From the NCBI GenBank assembly GCA_000156115.1, contig DS995276.1, forward strand, positions 2,717,849-2,781,848: a stretch of 64,000 nucleotides of DNA, in the 5' to 3' direction. The position numbers and the translations under genes are program-made. The notes under the pieces are model-generated. The model saw only the letters and a program-made list of their open reading frames with translations, was not told the DNA's origin and searched no databases. Of the stretch, positions 25,948 to 35,761 are shown piece after piece (positions within the stretch are counted from its first letter, which is position 1; each line of letters begins with the position of its first letter). Origin of the DNA: Rhodobacteraceae bacterium HTCC2083 (GTDB lineage Bacteria > Pseudomonadota > Alphaproteobacteria > Rhodobacterales > Rhodobacteraceae).

Positions 25948-27240
25948 TTAGAGGTTTTCGATACGCAGCGCGACTGGGCGTGTCGCCACCACCTCGCTTT
26001 TGCCGATTTGCGTCAGTGCTTCATCAAGGGTTTGGCGCATGCACTTATGCGTCACGATCAACACCGGCGCGGTTTCATCCGCGTGGCCAAGTTGGCGCAT
26101 ACGATCAATGGAAATTCCTGCCTCACCCAGGATCGTCGCAATCTTCGCCATTGCACCGGGCTTGTCTTTGAGGCCAACGCGTAAATAGAAAGGCGCGGGG
26201 CTAGCGGCCTTTGCTGAGGTGGCTTTTTGTAGTTGATCTGCGGGAATGCCAAAGGTGGGAATACGGATGCCGCGTGCGATATCCATTACATCGCCCATTA
26301 CCGCGCTGGCTGTGGGCCCCATGCCTGCACCTGGTCCTCGTAGTACGATTTGCTCAACGTGATTGCCTTCGATCACCACCATATTGGTGCCACCTTCAAG
26401 CTGACCGAGTGGCGATGCGGAGGGCACAAGACATGGCGTCATGCGTTGTTCCAAGCCGCGTCCTGTCATTTGGGTGACGCCCAGCAATTTGATGCGAAAG
26501 CCCATGTCAGCGGCGTGATTGATGTCTTGGAGTTCGATCCGTTGGATGCCCTCGAGTTCGACCGCGTCGAAATCAACCTGCGTACCAAAAGCAATCGAGG
26601 CGAGCAGCGCCAGTTTGTGACTCGCATCAATCCCTCCCACATCAAGGTTGGGATCCGCTTCCAGATAGCCAAGCTCGGCGCATTCATCAAAGAGGGCGTT
26701 GTAGCCGCGGCCCGACTTTTCCATATTGGTCAGGATGTAGTTACAAGTGCCGTTCATCACGCCCATCACGCGGGTGATTTCATTGCCTGCTAGACCTTCA
26801 AGCAAGGATTTGATCACTGGAATGCCGCCTGCGACGGCAGCCTCGTAGCGGATAATGCTATCGTTCGCTTCAGCCATTTGAGCGAGAGCTTGGCCGTGAT
26901 GCGCGAGCAAGGCTTTGTTGGCGGTGACCACATCTTTGCCAAGGGCGAGCGCTGCTTCGACCGCGGCTTTCGCAACGCCCGTGTCGCCACCGATCAGTTC
27001 GACGAAAACATCCACATCGTCGCGTTTGGCCAGGGCGACCGCATCAGTTTCCCAAGCATAGCCTGAAAGTGAAACTCCACGGTCGCGCGATTGGTCCCGC
27101 GCGCTGACCGCTGAAATCACAACGTCGCGTCCTGCGCGTGCACTCAGAAGGGCGGCTTGCTGGCGGATTATTTTGACCACGCCAGTGCCGACCGTGCCCA
27201 AACCTGCAATGCCAAGACGGAGAGGGGAATTCTGGCTCAT
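25948..27240 (-). CDS. hom: Homoserine dehydrogenase
   Basis: 430 aa enzyme that reduces aspartate semialdehyde to homoserine in threonine and methionine synthesis. The NAD(P)-binding motif LGIAGLGTVGTGVVKI is at residues 8-23, the catalytic region shows NGTCNYILTNM near 165 and LGYLEADPNLDVGGIDASHK near 190, and a C-terminal ACT domain (FYLRVGLKDKPGAMAKIATI, near 350) provides feedback control. The length fits the ACT-containing bacterial type. It is the first gene of the hom - glpX - recJ series. Confidence 0.96.
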   Translation of the reverse strand: MSQNSPLRLGIAGLGTVGTGVVKIIRQQAALLSARAGRDVVISAVSARDQSRDRGVSLSGYAWETDAVALAKRDDVDVFVELIGGDTGVAKAAVEAALALGKDVVTANKALLAHHGQALAQMAEANDSIIRYEAAVAGGIPVIKSLLEGLAGNEITRVMGVMNGTCNYILTNMEKSGRGYNALFDECAELGYLEADPNLDVGGIDASHKLALLASIAFGTQVDFDAVELEGIQRIELQDINHAADMGFRIKLLGVTQMTGRGLEQRMTPCLVPSASPLGQLEGGTNMVVIEGNHVEQIVLRGPGAGMGPTASAVMGDVMDIARGIRIPTFGIPADQLQKATSAKAASPAPFYLRVGLKDKPGAMAKIATILGEAGISIDRMRQLGHADETAPVLIVTHKCMRQTLDEALTQIGKSEVVATRPVALRIENL

Positions 27241-27342
27241 GAGGTGGGCTCCTTAAAATGGGTGCGCGCGAGGCGGCTCGTTCTGTTGGCTTTACTGCTG
27301 TGCGGGCGTCTGTGCAATGAAGCTTTGCGCAGATTTCAGCGA

Positions 27343-27738
27343 TTATTCTGGCAGCATTGGCGGGTTTATCCCACCTTCCATGCGTTTGCGTAGCGCATCA
27401 TCGATAATCGGATCAGCGGCGGCTTGCGCCTCGCGACGAGCATTCAGCGCATCGAGGCGATCAAGCACGGGATCATTCGCCTTTTCCGCCTGTTCAGAGG
27501 ACGCAACGGGCGTGTCTTGAAGCGTATCGCGACGGCTAGTGAGATTGTTTTCAACCTCATCCGTGATCGTCGCTTCGGGTTCTTTTAAGAGAATGTCGAG
27601 GGGGACGAACTTGGGATAGGGGGTTTTGTTGTCAAATTGCGCCTCCGAAACTTCGAGTTCTGGAAATTTCTTGCACGCAGGAAGGGCTGAACAAAGAAGC
27701 ACAGCGATCAAAAGGGTGGGGCAGAGACGAAAGGTCAT
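27343..27738 (-). CDS. Putative lipoprotein
   Basis: 131 aa from ATG 27738. The signal MTFRLCPTLLIAVLLCSALP ends in a lipobox LPAC with the cysteine at 22. The mature part is charged and mostly helical, with FVPLDILLKEPEA and LDALNARREAQAAADPIIDD, and no catalytic motif. It lies upstream of hom on the same strand with a 102-base gap. Small lipoproteins at this place are common in the group, but I know no function. The longer frame (from 27756) adds six residues before the signal and is less likely. Confidence 0.65.
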   Translation of the reverse strand: MTFRLCPTLLIAVLLCSALPACKKFPELEVSEAQFDNKTPYPKFVPLDILLKEPEATITDEVENNLTSRRDTLQDTPVASSEQAEKANDPVLDRLDALNARREAQAAADPIIDDALRKRMEGGINPPMLPE

Positions 27739-27847
27739 AGACGTGCATTCCAACAAAGACCCCGTCTTTTGGCGCAGAGTGCTGGGACTGACAAGGGTGT
27801 GACGGTTTTTGGTTTTTTCTGAACGGATGTTCAGTTAACGTCTTCAA

Positions 27848-28438
27848 ATGGCACGCACTCAAGGATCCCATTCGGCCTCAACAGGGCCAAAAATTCGCGC
27901 ATCGGCGCAGCGCTTATTTGCGCAACATGGCTACGCCGCTGTTTCCATGCGCCAAATCGCGGCGGACGTGGGGGTGCAGGCGGGTGCACTTTATAATTAT
28001 ATTCCCGACAAGCAGGCGCTTTTGTTCGAGCTAATGAAGCGGCACATGGATGATCTGCTGGCCGCGCGGTGTGCGCAAAAACCTGCCGAAAGCGCGTTGG
28101 CAGCACTTGAAGCGTTCACGCGGTTTCACATCGGGTTTCATTTGGATCGCCCTGACGCTGTTTTTATTGCCTATATGGAGCTGCGCAATCTGAGCGATGA
28201 CAATTTCGCGGAAATTGAGAGGTTGCGGACCCAGTATGAAGGGGAATTGACGCAAATTTTGGACCATGGGTTGGCCGAGAGGGTATTTGATATGACCGAC
28301 CTAAAGGTAGCCACGCGCGCTGTCATTGCGATGCTCACGGGGGTGACCACATGGTACCGTGACAGCGGCGCGCTCAGCCGGAGCGAGGTTGAGGACATTT
28401 ATTGGCAAATGGTGCACAATGCGGTTCGGCTTACATAA
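27848..28438 (+). CDS. TetR-family transcriptional regulator
   Basis: 196 aa. The N-terminal DNA-binding domain is clear: IRASAQRLFAQHGYAAVSMR followed by QIAADVGVQAGALYNYIPDK at residues 16-55. The C-terminal ligand domain (about 70-190) is helical and has the TetR_C pattern with FHIGFHLDRPDAVFIAYMEL. It is convergent with the pirin gene, ending 3 bases from it, and divergent from the lipoprotein gene. The target and inducer are unknown. Confidence 0.9.
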   Translation: MARTQGSHSASTGPKIRASAQRLFAQHGYAAVSMRQIAADVGVQAGALYNYIPDKQALLFELMKRHMDDLLAARCAQKPAESALAALEAFTRFHIGFHLDRPDAVFIAYMELRNLSDDNFAEIERLRTQYEGELTQILDHGLAERVFDMTDLKVATRAVIAMLTGVTTWYRDSGALSRSEVEDIYWQMVHNAVRLT

Positions 28439-28441
28439 GGC

Positions 28442-29353
28442 CTAGTGCGCGGGCTTAATAAACGTGCCGTTGCGCAGCTCTTTGACGGCTTGCATTAGCT
28501 CCTCGCGAGTGTTCATCACGATTGGCCCATGCCACGCGACAGGTTCCTTCAGCGGCTGTCCCGAGATTAGCAAAAAGCGCACACCAGTGTCACCAGCTTG
28601 AACCGTGACCTCTTCGGACGCTCCAAATTTTACGAGCGTGCGGTTGCCCGACAGATCGCGAATATTGACCTCTTCGCCGCCAACTTCCTTTTCCAAGAGT
28701 ACCCCCATCGGTGCAGAGGCATCTGCAAACGCAGCACTGCCTTCGAAGACATAAGCGAACGCACGTCTGTGGTGACTTAGCTTGAAGGTTTTATTCACGC
28801 CAGCAGGCACGAAGACATCAATGTATTGCGGGTCTGCGGCGATGCCATCGACGGGACCACGCTTGCCCCAGAATTCGCCGACCACGACTTTGACGCGTGT
28901 GCCATCGTCGTCAATAACCTCGGGGATTTCTTTATTTTTAACGTCCTGGTAGCGCGGCGCCGTCATCTTGAGGGACGAAGGCAAGTTCGCCCAAAGCTGA
29001 AATCCATGCATTTGTCCTTGCGCGTTCCCATGCGGCATTTCCTGATGCATGATCCCTGAACCTGCGGTCATCCATTGCACATCACCTGCGCCGAGCGCGC
29101 CTGTGTTGCCAAGGCTATCTTCGTGATCAACCGTGCCATTCAGAACATATGTGATCGTTTCGATGCCTCTGTGTGGATGCCAAGGAAAGCCTTTTTCGAA
29201 CTTGTCAGGATGATCGCCGCGAAAGTCATCGAAAAGGAGAAAAGGATCCAATTCGGTCGGGTCCTGAAACCCGAAAGCGCGGTGCAAGTGGACGCCAGCG
29301 CCTTCCAGGGTTGGCGTAGCTTGTGAAGTTTCAAAGCGGGAACTGACGGACAT
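28442..29353 (-). CDS. Pirin family protein
   Basis: 303 aa bicupin of the pirin family. Hallmarks are LLFDDFRGDHPDKFEKGFPW with HPHRGIETITYVLNGTVDHE, which holds the three metal-binding histidines near 60-103, then DVQWMTAGSGIMHQEMP near 110. The C-terminal cupin ends with TREELMQAVKELRNGTF. Some pirins act as quercetinases or redox sensors; here the role is unknown. The start has a strong AGGAGG sequence at good spacing. Confidence 0.93.
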   Translation of the reverse strand: MSVSSRFETSQATPTLEGAGVHLHRAFGFQDPTELDPFLLFDDFRGDHPDKFEKGFPWHPHRGIETITYVLNGTVDHEDSLGNTGALGAGDVQWMTAGSGIMHQEMPHGNAQGQMHGFQLWANLPSSLKMTAPRYQDVKNKEIPEVIDDDGTRVKVVVGEFWGKRGPVDGIAADPQYIDVFVPAGVNKTFKLSHHRRAFAYVFEGSAAFADASAPMGVLLEKEVGGEEVNIRDLSGNRTLVKFGASEEVTVQAGDTGVRFLLISGQPLKEPVAWHGPIVMNTREELMQAVKELRNGTFIKPAH

Positions 29354-29447
29354 GTAGACCTCCTATTGGTGTTTGGGGAGGATGTAGAGCTTACAGTGAG
29401 ATTGCACAATTCCGCATACGAAATCACCTTGCGTGCACTGACGCACG

Positions 29448-29479
29448 GTCGCCTTACGTGCTGCAGCACGTAAGGCGAC
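29448..29479. terminator. Perfect 32-base palindrome between moaA and the pirin gene
   Basis: A perfect palindrome, half-site GTCGCCTTACGTGCTG, sits 5 bases after the moaA stop codon (minus strand). It can fold as a 14-bp stem. No T run follows on the moaA side. A second small inverted repeat (TGCGT/ACGCA) is next to it at about 29430-29446. Terminator function is likely but not proven. Confidence 0.55.
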
Positions 29480-29484
29480 TGGAC

Positions 29485-30498
29485 CTAGCCGCCTGTGTGG
29501 CTCATATGGCGTGTGACTTGGCCATCCGCCTTCTGGCGCGAATAGTCGAAATCATGGCCCTTCGGTTTCAAACCGATAGCGTCATGTATCGCGTGCTTTA
29601 AAGGTGCGTTGTCTTTCGGGTTGTTGCGCAAAGCCGCGCGCAGATCTGCCATGTCTTCTTGACCTAAGCACAAATAAAGCTCGCCCGTGCAGGTCAAGCG
29701 CACGCGATTACAGCTTTCGCAGAAATTATGCGTGAGCGGTGTAATGAAGCCGATCTTTTGACCCGTCTCCTCCAAGCGCACATAGCGCGCAGGGCCGCCC
29801 GTGCGCTCGCTGAGTTCGGTCAACGTGTAGCGCTCCGCGAGTTGCCTGCGTAGATCCTTCAGCGACCAATATTGCCCCACACGATCCTCATTTCCAAGAT
29901 CGCCCATTGGCATCACTTCAATCCAAGTCAGAGCAATATCACGGCTTGCACACCACTCGGTCATTGTGATCAGCTCGTCTTCGTTGAAATCTTTTAACGC
30001 AACCGCGTTGATTTTTACTTTCAAACCAGCCGCTAGTGCGGCGTCGATCCCTTTTAGGACCTGTGCCAGACGGCCCCAACGGGTCACCCGTGCGAACTTT
30101 TCTTCATTCAAAGTATCAAGAGATACGTTCACGCGGCGCACGCCTGCGGCGTAAAGCGGCTCTGCAAAGCGTGCGAGCTGACTTCCGTTAGTGGTGAGCG
30201 TGAGTTCCTTTAACGCGCCACTGTCCAAATGGCGGCTCATGCTTTGGAAAAATGTCATGATATCACGTCGCACAAGCGGTTCCCCCCCCGTGATACGTAG
30301 CTTTTTCACGCCGAGATCTACAAATGTGGAGCACATGCGATCCAACTCTTCGAGGGTCAGCAGTTCTTTCTTGGGCAAGAACTGCATGTTTTCGCTCATG
30401 CAATAGACGCAGCGAAAATCGCAACGATCTGTCACAGAGACGCGCAAATAGGTGATGGCGCGGGCGAAAGGGTCAATCAGAGGTGTGTTCATGCTCAT
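29485..30498 (-). CDS. moaA: GTP 3',8-cyclase MoaA
   Basis: 337 aa radical SAM enzyme for the first step of molybdenum cofactor synthesis. The SAM cluster motif is CDFRCVYC near residue 26, the second cluster cysteines are in [20 protein letters not shown] near 262, and the protein ends in the conserved GG needed for activity (HTGG). [14 protein letters not shown] near 69 is also typical. The start is M-S-M; ATG 30492 is an alternative. Other Moco genes are not in the window. Confidence 0.96.
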   Translation of the reverse strand: MSMNTPLIDPFARAITYLRVSVTDRCDFRCVYCMSENMQFLPKKELLTLEELDRMCSTFVDLGVKKLRITGGEPLVRRDIMTFFQSMSRHLDSGALKELTLTTNGSQLARFAEPLYAAGVRRVNVSLDTLNEEKFARVTRWGRLAQVLKGIDAALAAGLKVKINAVALKDFNEDELITMTEWCASRDIALTWIEVMPMGDLGNEDRVGQYWSLKDLRRQLAERYTLTELSERTGGPARYVRLEETGQKIGFITPLTHNFCESCNRVRLTCTGELYLCLGQEDMADLRAALRNNPKDNAPLKHAIHDAIGLKPKGHDFDYSRQKADGQVTRHMSHTGG

Positions 30499-30592
30499 AA
30501 ACTAATGCGCGCACTGAAGCGCCGCAAGAGGAGTTCCACACATGTGCGAACACGTTATTGCGTTCTGCGCTGGAGGGCTTAATCATGCCTTT

Positions 30593-31081
30593 ATGGCTCG
30601 TATCTTATTAATTGCCGCGTGTTTTGCGCTTACTGCTTGTGCGCAGGCCCCGAAACAGGTGGACGCCCCCGAAATGGTTGCTCCATCGAGCGATCAATTG
30701 CGTCCAAAAGTGCGCCCTGCCGGTTTAGGTCGTGTGGTTCCAAAAGAGGCACGCACGGTGGAAGAGTTTGATGTCACCACCGCGCAAGAGCGTGAAGAGG
30801 CTGCTGCGGTTCCTGTAGCAACAGTAGAAAAACGACTTGGATTGACGGTTGCTTCGCTTGGCGATCCGACCCAAGCGGGATTTTGGATCAAAACGCCATT
30901 GGTGAGTGCTGCTGGAAAAGGCCGTGTAGTCTATCCCGGCACTGGCAAATCCGTGCAAGTCTATATGACTCCGATTGAAGGCTCAGGTTCCGCAGGCAGC
31001 CGTTTGTCCCTTGCCGCGTTCCGTTTAATCGAAGCGCCCTTGACCGAACTTCCCGAAATCGAAGTCTTTTCAGGTGGTTAA
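30593..31081 (+). CDS. Putative lipoprotein
   Basis: 162 aa from ATG 30593. The signal MARILLIAACFALTACAQAP has a lipobox LTAC with the cysteine at 16. The mature part contains LRPKVRPAGLGRVVPKEART and a central LGLTVASLGDPTQAGFWIKT segment, and ends in a beta-rich region. This family follows moaA or glm genes in other roseobacters as I recall it, with no known role. The gene is divergent from moaA and convergent with the DNA alkylation repair gene, overlapping it by 4 bases. Confidence 0.7.
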   Translation: MARILLIAACFALTACAQAPKQVDAPEMVAPSSDQLRPKVRPAGLGRVVPKEARTVEEFDVTTAQEREEAAAVPVATVEKRLGLTVASLGDPTQAGFWIKTPLVSAAGKGRVVYPGTGKSVQVYMTPIEGSGSAGSRLSLAAFRLIEAPLTELPEIEVFSGG

Positions 31082-31761
31082 GCTCTGAGTAGCTTTCTTG
31101 CTGCGTCCTTGCGGGCAAAAGGTTTCATCGTGTCGCCGTATTGGTCAAGGAAAATGCTTACACGCGCGGCATCGTGTTTGCCAAGCTCGCGCAGCCACCA
31201 TGAAATCGATTTTTGGATAAACCAGGTGTGATCGTCGACATAGCTTGCAGCCCAACCTAGAATGCGCTCTCTCGCGTCTAATTCTGCTTGCTTTGGATTG
31301 TTTTGTTTGGTCCAGGGCAGGGTGATCACCAAGGCCGCGCGTCGTGTCCACATGTGATCCGAGGTTGTCCAAGCCTCAATCTCATCTAGCCGTATAGGAT
31401 CCGCGACCAGCCGTTTTTGTCCCGCCATGCAAGCGTGATCAGCGATGGCCCAGCTGTCAAAACTGGGTACCCAACTTTTGATTAACTCCCAAGCTGCATC
31501 GTCAGGTCGTATGCGCGCCTGTGTCAAAAGCTTGGAGGCCGCCAAGCGTGCTTCAAAAATATCCGTATGCCACAGTTCTTTCGCAAGGCGTACGCGCGAG
31601 TTTACATCAAGATCGGAGCGCCAGTTCTTGGTGAGCTCATTCACATCAGGGTTGGCGATTCCAAGATACTCACGTTTGCTCTTGTGGTATTTTGCCATGC
31701 CGTCTGCTCGGCCTGGCTCGATGCGTGCGCTCAATGCGTCAAGGGCCTCTTCAAGGGTCAT
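31078..31761 (-). CDS. DNA alkylation repair protein, AlkD-like
   Basis: 227 aa, helical HEAT-like repeat protein. Family features are MAKYHKSKREYLGIANPDVN near residue 22, LWHTDIFEARLAASKLL near 65, WVPSFDSWAIADHAC near 90 and FIQKSISWWLRELGKHD near 180. AlkD-type glycosylases excise bulky or cationic alkylated bases; the less studied branch seen here may have another role. The start overlaps the glmS stop by 4 bases, so it is the last gene of a glmU - glmS - alkD operon. Confidence 0.85.
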   Translation of the reverse strand: MTLEEALDALSARIEPGRADGMAKYHKSKREYLGIANPDVNELTKNWRSDLDVNSRVRLAKELWHTDIFEARLAASKLLTQARIRPDDAAWELIKSWVPSFDSWAIADHACMAGQKRLVADPIRLDEIEAWTTSDHMWTRRAALVITLPWTKQNNPKQAELDARERILGWAASYVDDHTWFIQKSISWWLRELGKHDAARVSIFLDQYGDTMKPFARKDAARKLLRA

Positions 31762-33578
31762 TCGACAGTCACGGACTTCGCGAGGTTGCGCGGCTGATCC
31801 ACATCTGTGCCTTTCGCGACAGCAGTATGATAAGCCAGAAGCTGGGCAGGGATAGAGTAGATGATCGGTGTGATCAAAGGATCACACTCGGGCATTACGA
31901 TTTCTCCCCACACATCGCCCGCGATTTTTAATCCTTTACGGTCAGAAATCAAAAGTACTTTGCCAGAGCGGGCCATGACCTCTTGCATATTGGATATAGA
32001 CTTGTCGTAAAGCTCATCGGATGGTGCTAAAACGACGACTGGTACTTTCTTGTCAATTAGCGCAATCGGACCATGTTTGAGTTCACCTGATGCATAAGCC
32101 TCGGCATGTATATAGCTGATTTCTTTTAATTTTAATGCGCCCTCATGGGCGATTGGATACATCAAGCCACGTCCCAGAAACAAGATGTCGCGCGCTTGTG
32201 AAAGTTTGCGTGCGTGGTGCTTGATAGCATCTGATTGCTCTAGCGCGACGTTCAAAAGTCCGGGCGCAGAGCGCATTGCGTTGGCTGCGTCTTTCAGTTC
32301 TGTCTCAGACATCGTACCGCGATCTTGCGCAGCTTTTAGCGCCAATGATAACAAAACGGTAAGCTGGCACGTGAAAGCTTTGGTTGAGGCCACGCCAATT
32401 TCGACGCCCGCGAAAATCGGGTAGGTTTGATCGCTTTCACGCGCGATGGAGCTTTCCGCAACATTGGTCACAGACAGGATCTTGTCGGCCTTACCCGCGC
32501 AGTAGCGCAGCGCTGCTAGTGTGTCAGCAGTTTCACCGGATTGGCTGACGAACAAGGCGGCGGTTTGCTTGGGGATCGGCGGTTCACGGTAGCGAAACTC
32601 TGAAGCCACATCGACTTCAACGGGAATGCGCGCAAGTTTTTCAAACCAGTATTTTGCGGTAAGACAGGCATAGAATGCTGTGCCGCAGGCGACCATGCTC
32701 AAGCGTTCAATCTTTGAGAAATCAATATTACCACCGGGCAGAGCGATTTGATCACCGCCTGCAGGGAGATAGTTGTTCACGGCGGCCCCGACAACGGCTG
32801 GCTGCTCTGTGATTTCTTTCGCCATATAGTGGTCAAAACCAGCCTTATCGACCTTGGCTGTATCAATCTCGATAACGCGCATTTCGCGGCCGACTTGGTG
32901 ACCTGCGTTGTCCCATATGAGCAAGCTGTCACGGGTCAGAACGGCGCGGTCACCTTCCTCTAAGTATGTGATGCGATTGGTTAAAGGGGCTAATGCGATT
33001 GCGTCGGAGCCGATGTACATTTCCTTCGATCCATGTCCAATGGCAAGCGGCGAGCCTTTGCGTGCGGCGATCATCAGGTCTTCTTCGCCGTGGAACAAAA
33101 ATGCCAAAGCAAACGCACCGTCTAGTCGGGAAATAGTCTTCTCAGCCGCGTCAGCTGGGCTAAGGCCGCTTTCCATGTAGTGCTGCGTGAGCAGAGCAAC
33201 GGTTTCTGTATCCGTCTCGGTGACGAAATTGATACCGTATCCTGCAAGTTCTTCACGCAATTCACGGAAATTTTCGATGATGCCATTGTGCACGACAGCG
33301 ACAGGACCAGCTTGGTGGGGATGCGCGTTGTCCGTTGTCGGCGATCCATGCGTGGCCCAGCGGGTGTGGCCGATACCTGACTTGCCCGCGAGCGGTTCGT
33401 GCACCAGAAGGTCAGAGAGATTAACCAATTTACCAACGGCGCGGCGACGATCTAGTACGCCATTGTTTACAGTTGCAATTCCCGCGCTGTCATAGCCACG
33501 GTATTCGAGGCGACGGAGCGCTTCGACAAGGGTTGGCGCCACTTCGTGCTGTCCAAGCACCCCAATAATTCCGCACAT
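31758..33578 (-). CDS. glmS: Glutamine--fructose-6-phosphate aminotransferase (isomerizing)
   Basis: 606 aa enzyme making glucosamine 6-phosphate for cell wall and lipopolysaccharide. The N-terminal nucleophile is Cys2 in MCGIIGVLG, with GHTRWATHGSP near 72 of the glutaminase domain. Two SIS domains follow, with VACGTAFYACL near 295 and SQSGETADT near 345. The C-terminus DVDQPRNLAKSVTVE matches the family. The gene is one base after or overlapping glmU, as in many bacteria. Confidence 0.97.
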   Translation of the reverse strand: MCGIIGVLGQHEVAPTLVEALRRLEYRGYDSAGIATVNNGVLDRRRAVGKLVNLSDLLVHEPLAGKSGIGHTRWATHGSPTTDNAHPHQAGPVAVVHNGIIENFRELREELAGYGINFVTETDTETVALLTQHYMESGLSPADAAEKTISRLDGAFALAFLFHGEEDLMIAARKGSPLAIGHGSKEMYIGSDAIALAPLTNRITYLEEGDRAVLTRDSLLIWDNAGHQVGREMRVIEIDTAKVDKAGFDHYMAKEITEQPAVVGAAVNNYLPAGGDQIALPGGNIDFSKIERLSMVACGTAFYACLTAKYWFEKLARIPVEVDVASEFRYREPPIPKQTAALFVSQSGETADTLAALRYCAGKADKILSVTNVAESSIARESDQTYPIFAGVEIGVASTKAFTCQLTVLLSLALKAAQDRGTMSETELKDAANAMRSAPGLLNVALEQSDAIKHHARKLSQARDILFLGRGLMYPIAHEGALKLKEISYIHAEAYASGELKHGPIALIDKKVPVVVLAPSDELYDKSISNMQEVMARSGKVLLISDRKGLKIAGDVWGEIVMPECDPLITPIIYSIPAQLLAYHTAVAKGTDVDQPRNLAKSVTVE

Positions 33579-34933
33579 TATAATACTTCTTTTTTACTGT
33601 TATTTTTCTTTTTCTTTAACATATCGAATAATTTAACTGCTAAGCCTGTTTTGTTGATTTGCTTGCTACGTGCAATCGCCAAAGCATCATCAGGCACGTC
33701 TTGTGTCACCACAGTGCCGCTTGCCGTCATGGCATTTGCGCCAATAGCAACAGGGGCGACCAGCAAGGTGTTAGACCCGATAAAGCTGTCTTCGCCGATT
33801 TCTGTGTGATGCTTCATCACGCCGTCATAGTTGCAAGTAATTGTGCCCGCACCGATGTTCGCGCGCGCACCCACATGGGCGTCGCCGACGTAGGACAGGT
33901 GATTAACTTTCGCGCCCTCATCAATTACCGCATTCTTGATTTCAACGAAGTTGCCAACGCGGGTGAATTCAGCAAGTTCTGTCCCCGGGCGCAAGCGTGC
34001 GTAAGGGCCAACGGTCGCGCCACGACTAACGTGACAGCCCTCTAAGTGACTGAACGCACGGATATTTGCGCCGTTCTCAACCGTGACCGAAGCGCCAAAA
34101 ACAACGTTCGGTTCGATGATCGTGTCAGGACCAATATGCGTGTCGTGGGACAGATAAACCGTGTCTGGCGCGTGTAGTGTGACACCGGCTTCCATCAATG
34201 CGACACGTGCTTTGCTTTGAAAGATTGCGTCGGCTTCTGCGAGCTGTACGCGGGAATTTACACCAAGCGTTTCGCTTTCATCGCAGGTTACTGAGGTCGC
34301 ATTCAGACCTTTCCTTTGGGCTATTTCGACGATGTCGGTGAGGTAATATTCACCAGACGCATTGTCGTTCCCAACCGCAGCGATAAGATCGAAAAGGATG
34401 GCTGATTTTGCGCAGATAACGCCGCTGTTACAAAGGGTTATTTGACGCTCTTCATCTGATGCATCTTTGAATTCCACGATTTTTTTAAGGTGCTCACCTT
34501 CCATGATTAGACGTCCATAACGGCCCGGATCAGCGGCTTCAAAGCCCAAGACAACAACATCATGGTCCGAACGTGCTGCGGTCATATGCTCCAACGTTTT
34601 AGGATTGATGAAGGGTGTATCCCCATAAAGAACTAGCGCATCACCGTCGAAATCAAACAGAACCTCTTTCGCCTGAGCTACCGCGTGCGCCGTACCCAAC
34701 TGCTCGGTCTGCAAAACCACGTCCGCAGTCTCATCAAACGCTTTTGCCGCATCGCTGACCTGTTCAGCGCCGTGACCTGCGACGATGATCGTTTTCGCAG
34801 GATCTAAAGTTGCACCGCTTTTCATCGCGTGCACCAACATTGGTGCGCCCGCAATGTGATGCAGAACCTTGGGCAGATCAGATTTCATTCGGGTGCCCTT
34901 GCCAGCAGCAAGGATAATCAGAGCAATGCTCAT
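33578..34933 (-). CDS. glmU: Bifunctional GlmU (N-acetyltransferase/uridylyltransferase)
   Basis: 451 aa from ATG 34933, which gives the family start MSIALIILAAGKGTRMKSDL; the open frame extends 33 codons further but without similarity. The uridylyltransferase domain (1-230) has LAAGKGTRM and LYGDTPF. The left-handed beta-helix acetyltransferase domain (about 250-450) has GPYARLRPG, GNFVEIKNA and ANIGAGTITCNYDG. It makes UDP-N-acetylglucosamine. It is followed directly by glmS and is divergent from the gph-like gene. Confidence 0.97.
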   Translation of the reverse strand: MSIALIILAAGKGTRMKSDLPKVLHHIAGAPMLVHAMKSGATLDPAKTIIVAGHGAEQVSDAAKAFDETADVVLQTEQLGTAHAVAQAKEVLFDFDGDALVLYGDTPFINPKTLEHMTAARSDHDVVVLGFEAADPGRYGRLIMEGEHLKKIVEFKDASDEERQITLCNSGVICAKSAILFDLIAAVGNDNASGEYYLTDIVEIAQRKGLNATSVTCDESETLGVNSRVQLAEADAIFQSKARVALMEAGVTLHAPDTVYLSHDTHIGPDTIIEPNVVFGASVTVENGANIRAFSHLEGCHVSRGATVGPYARLRPGTELAEFTRVGNFVEIKNAVIDEGAKVNHLSYVGDAHVGARANIGAGTITCNYDGVMKHHTEIGEDSFIGSNTLLVAPVAIGANAMTASGTVVTQDVPDDALAIARSKQINKTGLAVKLFDMLKKKKNNSKKEVL

Positions 34934-35075
34934 AATAGGGAATACTCTTTGCAATTTGTTAAGGCTCGTTCTACCTAAACTTTGAGATGCTGCAAGGCGT
35001 GTGAGTTCACACAAGATTGCGGCGTGTAACAAGCGCTTAACCTTGAGGGGTCAGCGATTTCTGGCAGGAGAGCGC

Positions 35076-35759
35076 ATGCGCACCGTTATTTTCGACCTTG
35101 ATGGAACGCTTGCAGATACGAGCGGAGATCTTTTGGCTGCCGCGAACACCTGTTTTGAGAGCCTCGGGATGGCTGTGCGTCTGAAGCCTGAAACGGATGC
35201 GGGCGTGGCGTTGCGCGGGGGGCGCGCAATGTTGTCACTTGGTATTGAGCGTGAAACGGGCCAAGCTGCCGACCCAGAGCTTTTGAATGCGCAATATCAG
35301 CCTTTGTTGCGCGCCTATGAGCAAGCGATAGATGTGCACACAAGGCTTTATGATGGCGCGATGAATGCGGTGGAGCAGTTGCGCACAGATGGTTTCAAGG
35401 TAGGTATTTGCACAAACAAGCCGGAATATCTGGCCGAGATCTTGATGACGAAGTTGGGTGTGCGGGATGCGTTTGGTTCTTTGATCGGCGCAGACACGCT
35501 GCCCGTGCGCAAACCTGACCCAGAGCCGTTCTTTGAAGCGGTGCGGCGTGCGGGGGGCGATGTGAAACGCTCCTGCTTGATTGGGGATACGATTACGGAT
35601 CACAAAACCGCGCGCGCAGCGGGCGTACCAAGTGTGCTGGTGACATTCGGGCCGGGCGCGACTGCGGGGCAAGCGGATATTCGCGCATTGAGACCCGATG
35701 CGTTGCTAGATCACTTCGTAAATTTGCCTGCTATGGCCACGAAATTATTGGGACCTTAG
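35076..35759 (+). CDS. HAD-family phosphatase, phosphoglycolate phosphatase-like
   Basis: 227 aa from ATG 35076, which follows CAGGAGAG by about 6 bases. HAD motifs are FDLDGTLAD (residues 5-13, nucleophile D6), CTNKPEYL near 110 (motif II), KPDPEPF near 142 with the lysine, and LIGDTITDHKTA near 165 (motif IV). This set fits Gph-type enzymes, which remove phosphate from 2-phosphoglycolate, but related HADs have other substrates. It is the first of a plus-strand run to 38799. Confidence 0.87.
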   Translation: MRTVIFDLDGTLADTSGDLLAAANTCFESLGMAVRLKPETDAGVALRGGRAMLSLGIERETGQAADPELLNAQYQPLLRAYEQAIDVHTRLYDGAMNAVEQLRTDGFKVGICTNKPEYLAEILMTKLGVRDAFGSLIGADTLPVRKPDPEPFFEAVRRAGGDVKRSCLIGDTITDHKTARAAGVPSVLVTFGPGATAGQADIRALRPDALLDHFVNLPAMATKLLGP

Positions 35760-35761
35760 AG

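Noticed and set aside
31758-33578. glmS ribozyme upstream of glmS
   Set aside because: glmU ends immediately before glmS, leaving no room for the ribozyme, which is known mainly from Gram-positive bacteria.
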